The notes below the pieces were generated by a model. It had not been told where the DNA came from. It made no database searches and saw only the letters and a list, made by a program, of their open reading frames with translations. The position numbers and the translations under genes were made by a program. Shown here one piece after another: positions 9,401 through 16,000 of a stretch of 64,000 nt of DNA (positions are counted from its first letter, which is position 1; each line of letters begins with the position of its first letter). The stretch spans positions 2,298,501 to 2,362,500 of the forward strand of contig NZ_CP095049.1 of the NCBI RefSeq assembly GCF_022919135.1, written 5' to 3'. This DNA comes from Hymenobacter cellulosivorans. GTDB taxonomy: Bacteria; Bacteroidota; Bacteroidia; Cytophagales; Hymenobacteraceae.

Positions 9401-9578
9401 CTTCTTGGGCGGCGTGGAGCTGAGCTTGAATGCTCGCAACCTGTTCCTCTACGCTCCCAACATTCCCCACATCGACCCGGAAGTAAACACGACCGGTGTG
9501 AGCAACTCCCAGGGTTTCGAGTTCAACTCCCTGCCCCAGTCGAAGATGTACGGCGGCTCTATTCGCCTTACTTTCTAA
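6423..9578 (+). CDS. SusC/RagA-family TonB-dependent outer-membrane transporter
   Basis: The 1051-residue outer-membrane receptor takes up a large substrate with energy from TonB. In order it has a signal peptide ending in VTAQ near residue 22, a carboxypeptidase-regulatory-like domain (about 24-105), and a TonB-box-like KQLTEVVVTA. The plug domain follows (FVVDGIPI; DIESVSILKGPAAAVLYGSR; GAIIITTKKG), then a 22-strand beta barrel ending in an aromatic residue (RLTF). It is the first gene of an operon with a SusD-like lipoprotein 19 bp downstream and a third lipoprotein. No glycosidase, anti-sigma factor or sulfatase accompanies it, so the substrate cannot be inferred and need not be a glycan. 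The ATG start gives a perfect signal peptide. Confidence 0.96.
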   Translation: MKKTLLISFLLMLTLLQQVTAQSRNLSGRVTDRASGEGLPGVTVLLKGTTNGVSTNSDGTYTLSVPTEGGTIVFSSVGYVSSERPIGTETQLNIGLAVDSKQLTEVVVTAFGREQEKKALGFSVSEVKSQELVQARSTNVVNSLTAKVAGVRVQGSSGMVGASSNIFIRGMTTFTGSNQPLFVVDGIPIDNGGGTNTLQSGVANSNRAIDINQDDIESVSILKGPAAAVLYGSRAASGAIIITTKKGATLGTKKQSVTLTSNYNIVKVGRLPDYQNTYGQGINGNFNRISQMSWGPRVTGQTVQNFRGEDETLTINPDNVSDLFKTGSNFQNNVALSGATERTRYYASYGNLHEVGILDNNDLKRNTVTFNGNAQLTNKLRTGTNIIFSNSVSKRTPQGNQLANPFFHSWVLPRSYDVNRYPFEQPTGGQQNAAVVGTFTPNNTFFGTSDNPLWTIKNNTYDDEVNRIVGNVSIGYDFTDWLSLDYKLGTDTYSQQYKYVNARDSRGITTTSSGGGSAVGNIQDETYNRRELSSYLTLNIRRNFSENFTARLLLGNEINQRRTDNLAIVGSDIQVRGFNNISNTKNYTPFFEKTTRRLVGFYGDLQLGFKDFVFLGLSGRNDWSSTFSANKRSYFYPGASASIVVSDAVPMLKDNSVLDQFKIRAAAAQVGREATAYSTNTTYQTTSVTDGFGPAINYPFLGQVGLTYNNTGGNVDLGPEFTTSYEVGTDLRFFKGRVALEATYYVQQSKDIVFAVPFSATSGFSSVNRNIGTSEARGVELMISTTPVKIGDFTYSNSFNYSRVRNKVLELAPGVTFIQLGGFTTPGTRLIAGQPYGVIFGSKFLRQDGDTGPLVLNAQGRTQQQLDNGVIGDPNPDWTGGITNTFTYKGLTLNTLLDIRVGGDVVSRNVFDIRRNGVGEETANRDQTYIIDGVIKQADGTFTKNNVQVTAEQYFTDLWGSGPYEFAVFDGSWLRLREVALSYALPRSLTDKTFLGGVELSLNARNLFLYAPNIPHIDPEVNTTGVSNSQGFEFNSLPQSKMYGGSIRLTF

Positions 9579-9597
9579 CTTCTAGCTTCCAATCTGA

Positions 9598-11054
9598 ATG
9601 AAGACGTTTCGTTTCGCAAAATATATCGTTCTGGCTGGTGCAGTGGGCGCTTTGGGCTCCTGCGACAGTTTCCTGGACGTGAACGACAATCCCAACGCGG
9701 TGGTAGTGGCACCGGCCGGCAACGTGCTGGTGGCAGCCCAAACCCAGCTGGGCTTCATGGCCGGCTCCGACCTGCACCGCTTTACTTCCCTTATTGTCCA
9801 GCAGTTTGCCGGACAGGGTGGGGGCGCCCAGCAGCCTGTGCAGTACGACCGGGGCGTGATTACGGGCAGCGACGTGAACAACACGTTCCGTTTCGCCATC
9901 TACGCCACGGCGTTGGCCGACATGCAGCAGCTGATCAATACAACTCAGGAAAGCAGCCCGGTATACGCTGGTATTGCCAAGATTATGCAGGCCTACCTGT
10001 ACGGCATCACCACCGACTGCTTCGGGGATATTCCCTTCACGGATGCCCTGAAGTTTGCGGCCAATGGAGCGCCCAAGTACGACGACTCGAGAGAGGTGTA
10101 CAACGGCATTCTGGCCCTGCTCGACGCGGGTATTGCCGATCTGAAAAAGCCCAGCGCCCTGAAGCCTGCGGCAGAAGACCTGATCTACGGTGGTGACGTG
10201 GTAAAGTGGGAGAAGTTTGCCAACACGCTGAAAATGCGGCTCTACGTACATTACTACCCCAAATTTTCGGCAGAAGCTACTAAGGGTATTAATGATTTGC
10301 TGACGGCTCAAGCTCCGGTGATGACCAGCGTGGCCGACAACTTCCAGCTGAGTTTCGAGTCAGCAGTGGGCAAAACCAACCCTATTGACCAGTTTGAACG
10401 GTCATCCCGGGCCAACCAGTTTTTTCCCAGCACCACGCTGGTTGGCATCATGAACACCAAAGCTGACCCCCGGCGCGCATCCTACTTCACCGAGTTCGGG
10501 GGGCAGGCCAGTACACTGGTGCCGCCAACGGGGCTGGCGCCACGGTCAGCACCGACTTCTCGCGAATGCACACCTACCTGCGCGGGCCCCGCACGGGCAC
10601 GGGTTTGCAGGACTATGCCGGCTCGGCTCCTATCCGGATGGTGACGTATGCCGAATACCAGTTTATTCTGGCTGAACACTATGCCCGCACCAGTGACCTG
10701 ACTAAGGCTAAAACAGCTTTTGACGCGGGTATTACGGCTTCCATGACCATGGCAGAGGTGCCAGCGGCTGCGCGCACGGCCTACATTGCGGCTCGCCCGG
10801 CCCTAACGGCCACCAACGCCATTCAGCAAATCATCGAGGAAAAGTACGTGGCCAACTTCGGCGTCGTGGCCGAGCCCTGGACCGACTACCGCCGCACCGG
10901 CTTCCCGCAACTGGCTTTGCCGGCTCAGGCCCAGACGACGGCCATCCTGCGGATTTTGCCTTACTCGGATGCCGACCGCGCTGCTAACCCGACCAACACG
11001 CCGGCACGCACCAGCCTGATTACGCCCAGCGTGTTCTGGGACCCGGGCAAATAG
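9598..11054 (+). pseudogene. SusD/RagB-family substrate-binding lipoprotein, frameshifted
   Basis: This surface lipoprotein would cap the SusC barrel encoded just upstream. The first frame (ATG 9598) has a lipobox (LGSC) and reads as a good SusD-like protein through TEFGG near 10502. It then degenerates and stops at 10644. The second frame (position mod 3 = 0) carries the rest of a SusD family protein from about 10504 to the stop at 11054, beginning with GQYTGAANGAG. The two halves join exactly if the run of six G at 10498-10503 had seven. So one base is missing, through mutation, phase variation or sequencing error; programmed slippage is less likely. Rejoined, the protein would be about 485 residues, normal for the family. 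Confidence 0.88.
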
Positions 11055-11129
11055 CCTGACGTTTTACGCGGGCTGGCGGCGTTACAATGCTGCCGGCCTG
11101 CTTTCACCGCCTTGTTTTAGCTTGATTTC

Positions 11130-11576
11130 ATGAAAAAGATATTTCCTCATTTTCTGCTGCTGTTCGTAGCCCTGGTGCTGCTGGCCGGGTGCAAGAAGGA
11201 TGACCCCGAATACACGGTAGCTCCCAAGTCGCAAATCATCTTCGACGACAACATCGACAAGGTCACGGCCGACTACAAGAAGGCAAACAATCTCACACTC
11301 AAAGTGGGTATTGTGGGCAGTGCCACCAGCGTGCGCATTGAGAGCAGCTACACCGTAGCTGGAGCTGCCAAGACCAAGCTGGTCGGCACCTTCCCCGTTA
11401 GTGATGGCGTGGCTTCTGTGAGTGTCCCGACGGCTGCGCTGTCGGATACCCCAATAGTAGGTGCCACCACCAATGCCACGACCCGGCCCGCCAACACCTT
11501 TACGCTGGCCGTGGACGCCATCAACCCAGAGGGCGGTTCCGACCGGCGCTACTTTACGGCCGTAGTGGTGCAATAA
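11130..11576 (+). CDS. Small lipoprotein, third gene of the SusCD operon
   Basis: The 148-residue protein starts MKKIFPHFLLLF and has a clear lipobox, LLAGC, so it should be acylated and anchored to a membrane, probably the outer one. The rest is predicted beta-rich (alternating hydrophobic segments such as NLTLKVGIVG and VASVSVPTAA), resembling the Ig-like accessory lipoproteins often encoded after SusCD pairs, which may help bind substrate at the surface. I recognise no named family. It begins 75 bp after the SusD stop and is followed by a strong bidirectional terminator. Confidence 0.8.
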   Translation: MKKIFPHFLLLFVALVLLAGCKKDDPEYTVAPKSQIIFDDNIDKVTADYKKANNLTLKVGIVGSATSVRIESSYTVAGAAKTKLVGTFPVSDGVASVSVPTAALSDTPIVGATTNATTRPANTFTLAVDAINPEGGSDRRYFTAVVVQ

Positions 11577-11594
11577 GCTGCTTCAGTGCGTTAT

Positions 11595-11640
11595 GCCACA
11601 AAAAAAGCTCCGGCCGGCAGGTCGGAGCTTTTTTTGTGGC
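11595..11640. terminator. Bidirectional rho-independent terminator
   Basis: Perfect 18-bp stem (11595-11612 with 11623-11640), 10-base loop, seven A on the left arm and seven T on the right. It lies between the convergent ends of the lipoprotein gene (plus) and the double-chagasin gene (minus), and can end both. Confidence 0.93.
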
Positions 11641-11658
11641 AGCATTTCGTTCCTTGGC

Positions 11659-12438
11659 TTACCTGGGCGGCTGCGGCACAGTTACGTCGAGCTCAAAATC
11701 GCGGGAGGGAGGAGCTTCGTTGTTGACGGTATTGCGGTAGATAAACCGCACGGTGGTTTGACCCGGGTTTAGGGCCTGAAACTGGTAGGTAACCTCTTCA
11801 GAGCTGCCAGGCTTGGGTTTCTTACGGTTTTTCTTCGGTTCATCCTTCTTCTGACCAACCAGCTTCACGATGCTGGCATCGTTGGGAATTGCTTCCCAAG
11901 CGTACTCCGACCCGACGGTAGTGCCCAGCTTAATCAGCAGCTGGTCGCCCTGGTTGACCGTTACCCGCCCGTGGTTGCCATACTCGGAAATGTTCACGTT
12001 TTTGGCGACGCCCGGCTGGTTTATCGTGACGTAGGTATGGAAGTAGTTGCCCAGCGGGGAATAGCCCGAGCCCGGAGTAGCCGAAATAAAGGTCAGATCA
12101 AAGCCCCCGGCGCCAATGGCCTGCAGGTGAATCTCGTGGGTGGCCGGAGCGCCGGGCACGCCGCTGCTCAGTCCCGGCAGGGTATGGCTGCTAGTCACGC
12201 TTAGTTGCCCGGGGTAGGCTTGGGCCAGCCGCCAACCAAAGCGCGGCTGGGCCGTGGGCAGGCGGATGATCAGCTGGTCGCCGATGTTGAGCTGGGTTTC
12301 TTTGCCGTTGTCGGCGGCAGTGAGCGTAACAATGCCCTGGGCTTGCAGGGAAGTGTAGGCCAGTACCCCAATAAGCAGGAGTACTAAGCGAAGCAGAATA
12401 GAATGGAGCCGAGCCCCAACGTAGCGTCGAATGCGCAT
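11659..12438 (-). CDS. Secreted protein with two tandem chagasin-like (I42) inhibitor domains
   Basis: The 259-residue protein has an N-terminal signal peptide ending in LQAQ near residue 34. Two related domains follow. Domain 1 (about 38-140) has QLNIGDQLIIRLPT, FGWRL and a beta-rich end. Domain 2 (about 150-257) has TVNQGDQLLIKLGTT, YAWEA, then ALNPGQTTVRFIYRN and a final beta strand. GDqLxIrLxxxxxxxxxW followed by a PGxxxxxFxYR segment is the pattern of Inhibitor_I42 (chagasin) domains, which block papain-type cysteine peptidases. A lysine-rich insert (about 205-220) lies in domain 2. It shares strand and locality with an alpha-2-macroglobulin gene. The domain calls rest on pattern; inhibitory activity is inference. 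Confidence 0.72.
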   Translation of the reverse strand: MRIRRYVGARLHSILLRLVLLLIGVLAYTSLQAQGIVTLTAADNGKETQLNIGDQLIIRLPTAQPRFGWRLAQAYPGQLSVTSSHTLPGLSSGVPGAPATHEIHLQAIGAGGFDLTFISATPGSGYSPLGNYFHTYVTINQPGVAKNVNISEYGNHGRVTVNQGDQLLIKLGTTVGSEYAWEAIPNDASIVKLVGQKKDEPKKNRKKPKPGSSEEVTYQFQALNPGQTTVRFIYRNTVNNEAPPSRDFELDVTVPQPPR

Positions 12439-12487
12439 GAGAATACCGGATGGAGAGTAGCTGGACTATACGTAGTTGCCCCAAACG

Positions 12488-12519
12488 CCACAGCCGACCG
12501 CAACGGCGGCCGGCTGTGG
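12488..12519 (-). terminator. Hairpin downstream of the small membrane-protein gene
   Basis: Stem 12488-12500 with 12507-12519, 12 of 13 positions paired, six-base loop. It lies between the small membrane-protein gene and the chagasin-like gene on the minus strand. There is no strong T-run, so termination may be partial. Confidence 0.45.
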
Positions 12520-12585
12520 GCTGGTGACAGGAATACGTACGGGTAGCGCCGGTAAAAAGCTGCGGTTGAGCTACGGGCAGCGGGT

Positions 12586-12915
12586 TTATTCAGCCTGCTT
12601 TTGCCGGGCGCGGCGCACCCGCAGCGTGTCGAAGCGCTGCATCAGCTCGTCGGTGCTGATAAACATAGCTGGATTGGCATCAGCGTCGCGCAGGGAGTCG
12701 AGCAAGGCTTTGGCCTGGTCGTACTGCTGCTGGTTGGTCAGGGCATCTGCCCGGGCTAGCAGCTGCTGACCCCGGGCGGCGGCTTCAGGACTTTCGGCTT
12801 CCTGCAACAAATGGCCGCGGCCGTCGGTGCGGAAATAGAAGAAGTAGCCCATCCAGAGTATCATGCCCAGCAGCATGACAAGCGAAGAAATCAAGACAAC
12901 GCGCAGGTTGACCAT
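12586..12915 (-). CDS. Small single-TM protein, unknown function
   Basis: From ATG 12915 the 109-residue product starts MVNLRVVLISSLVML, with one long hydrophobic segment (about residues 5-28) and then a charged helical region containing a TPR-like stretch (ARADALTNQQQYDQAKALLDSL). An earlier ATG at 12963 would begin within three bases of an intergenic hairpin and adds a poor leader, so 12915 is preferred. The gene follows the alpha-2-macroglobulin gene on the same strand and precedes the chagasin-like gene. I do not recognise the family. One helix-turn-helix repeat after a TM anchor suggests a protein-interaction role, which is inference. Confidence 0.65.
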   Translation of the reverse strand: MVNLRVVLISSLVMLLGMILWMGYFFYFRTDGRGHLLQEAESPEAAARGQQLLARADALTNQQQYDQAKALLDSLRDADANPAMFISTDELMQRFDTLRVRRARQKQAE

Positions 12916-12966
12916 CGAGAGGAAGTAGTTAGGTGTGAGGAAAGAAGGTAGGTTGGGATACATTAA

Positions 12967-13015
12967 CCAGAGAAACCATCCTGTCGACCAGTGGGAGACA
13001 GGACGGTTTCTCTGG
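12967..13015. repeat. Inverted repeat after the alpha-2-macroglobulin gene
   Basis: Arms 12967-12985 and 12997-13015 pair at 18 of 19 positions around an 11-base loop (CCAGAGAAACCATCCTGTC form). It lies just past the stop of the A2M gene (minus). No U-tract follows, so it may protect the 3' end of the mRNA or terminate weakly. Confidence 0.6.
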
Positions 13016-13080
13016 CGCAGCGAAGTTGGTTAAGAGGCTTCGCTGCTGCGCCGCATGACGTGTTCAGTGTGATTCGAATC

Positions 13081-16000
13081 TTACCGTACCCGCACCACGC
13101 CGGCCCCGTTGTAGCTATGGTACTCGGCGTTGTACATGGCGTCGGCGCTGACCGGGCCCAGGCGGAAAGTGCCCTTTGATACGGCCCGAGCCACGTAGTA
13201 GAACGACTTTGGTGAAGTCGAAACGGTCGTGAACAGGTTGAGCCGGTCGTCGCGCATGTCCAGGTAGTCGGGCGTGGCGGCGTCCGTGGCCCAGTCGATG
13301 TCGCGCACGGCCCCGATGCGCGGGTTCTCGATTTCCAGGCCGGCGGGCAGCAGGTCGGTAATGGCTACGTTGGGCACTTCCCCAGCCGCGTCGGCCGACT
13401 GAATCGTGATGCGCACCACGACCAGGTCGTTTTGCCGGAAGGTGGTGCTGCTGACGGGCTTGCCGTTACGGTCCAGGAACTCGCGGCGCACTTTGAGGAA
13501 GGAATCCTCCTGACGCACGGTGTTCAGCGGCGACACGCCCTCGGTTTCCCAGAAGTAGTACAGGCTGCCGGTGCCGGTGGTACGCAGGGCTACCTGACGG
13601 TTGGCCACGTTGTTTACGGTCAAATCGGTGCCCGTGAACTTGCCGATTTCCTTGGCGTCGGCCAATAAGGAAGCTGTGGCCGTGCTCTTGGCGTTTTGCC
13701 GGGCTACTTTGCCTAAGGCCAGCAGGGAGAAGGCCCGTTCCTGGGTGTTCAGCCACGTGGCTTGCTTCACCTGCCGGCTGAGCTGACGGGTGAGCTTGGG
13801 CACCAGGGCGTTGCCGGGGTCCACTTCGAGCAGGGAGTTGAGTACCAGGGCCTCGTCGCGGATGGGAGAGTAGAACGAGCCGTCGAAGGCGCGGTGGGCG
13901 GCAGTTTCGGTGAAGGTGGTGGGCAGCAGGTCGCGGTAGGCTTTCTGGTTGCCGCCCACGGCCTGGGCTGCCGCCAGCAGGAAGCGCGAGTCCTGGGCCA
14001 GCAACTGTTTATTCGACTTGTAGTAGTTCAGCGCCACGGCATCCTGACGGCCGGCCAGGGCCAGCACGTAAATGCTGTAGGGAATTTCCTTCTTGGCAAT
14101 GACCTTGCGGCGGGCAATGCTGCTTACGTCGAAGTAGTCGTACTCCTCGGTTTCGCGCTTGCGGGTGCGGGCCTGCAGGTATTGCAGCACCTTGTCGAGG
14201 TGGCTCTTGTTCACCTCAAAGCCGGCACGCTGGGCTTCGAGCAGGAAGTGAGCGGCGTAGGTGGTGGCCCACCAGTTGTCGTAGTCGCCGCCGGGCCAGT
14301 AGCTCAGGCTGCCGTTGTAGAGCTGCTGGGACTCGATTTTGCGGATGGCTTCCTGCACGTTGTAGTTCGGGTTGAAGCGCGTGCCCTTGGCCTGCTTGCC
14401 GGTTTTCTGGCTGAGCGTGGCGGTCAAATCACCGTAGTAGAGCTGGGGGAAGGCAGCTGACACGGTTTGCTCCAAACAGCCGTAGGGGTACTGCAACAGG
14501 TAGCGCAAGTCCTTGGCAAACTCCGTCATCGGCGAGCGGCTCACCACCAGCTGACTGCGCAGGGTGGAGGGAATAAAGGCTGTTTTCAGGTTCAGCGCCT
14601 GGTTGCTGCCACCCTTCACCACGCCCGAACCGGATACCTTTTCCAGTGGGGAAGCCGGACGGACGGGTATTTCGATGGTTTCAGTGAAGGTTTCGAAAGC
14701 CTGGCTACCTGCATCTGCCGGATTAAAAGCAGCAACTTTAACGTTTACAGTAGCATTTCCTATTTGCTGTTTAGCCCTAAAACGTAATTGAATCCGCCCT
14801 TCGGTATTCGGACTAAGAGTTACTGTGGGAGTAAGTCCGGCGGTATGGCCTCCTGCTATAATTGTCTTAACAATTGGCTCCAAAGGCCCGTCAACCAACG
14901 GCATCACATCCAATCTTACCTTTCTCTTCGTCGTATTCGTCAGCGTGACGGGCACGTCAATCGTGTCGCCGGGGCTGAGGAAGCGGGGGAGGCTGGTGCT
15001 GATAACCACCGGGTCTGCGATGCGCATGGTTTGCTCGGCCGAGCCGAAGGCGTCGCCCTTGTAGGCCACGGCCATGACGCGCACGGCCCCGCTGAACTGC
15101 GGGATGCGCAGCTTGTAGCGCACTTTGCCGTTGGCATCGGCCCGCAGCACCCCGCTCCACTTGGCCAGCAGCTTCACCCGGCGCGAGGGCACGGGCGTGG
15201 TGCGGCGCGAAAGGTCGGCCCCGTCGCCGCCGGAGGAGCTAGTGCCCAGCTCGGGCAGCAGGAAAGGGTACACGTCGTAGGCATTCACCTCCAGGGCGCG
15301 CTTCTGGTAGAAGTAGCCGTAGGGGTCGGGCGTGCGGTAGTCCTTCATCTGCAGGATGCCCTCATCCACGACGGCAAAGGTCACAGCCGCGCCCGGCGCG
15401 GTGCTGGCCTCCAGGGTCTGCCAGGTCTGGGAGCGGCTCTGCTCGGCTACGGTCAGCGTTACGGGCAGCTTGGCGCCGGGCTTTTCCACCGTCAGCGGCA
15501 CGAAGCCCCGGGCCACCGTGAGCGGCAGGCGGTTGTCGGTAATTTCGCGGATGGCGGTGGCCGTCACGTAGATGTTGGGCACGTGGTTGCCGTGAATCGG
15601 GATGCTCACCCGGGCCGACTTCTCATCGGTGTTGACGTAGAAATGGTCGAGCACCTTGTCGCGCTCCACGGTGATGAGCACCCGGCCGGCGAAGGGCGTT
15701 TTGAGCAGGAGCTTGGCCGTTTCGCCCGGCTGGTACTTCTCCTTGTCGGCTTCAATGGTCACCTCGCCCTCGTTGTTGACTTCGAAGGAATTGCTCTGGG
15801 TGTCGCCGTAGCCGTAGGCGTAGAGGTGGCTGGTTACGCTCGTAGCTGCGCCCGGCCGGGAAATGCGCACCTCGTACTCGCCCGACGAAGCCGGGGTGAA
15901 ATCGAGCGTGAACATGCCGTCAATGGTGCGGTTCTGGGTCAGGATGGGCACCTCGCGCCGCTGGGACGTGTAGCGGTAGCGTCCACCCTGGCGCTCAACC

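Noticed and set aside
7131..9470. 779-codon minus-strand frame
   Set aside because: Shadow of the first SusC gene; its product has no domain, while the plus strand encodes a full SusC protein.
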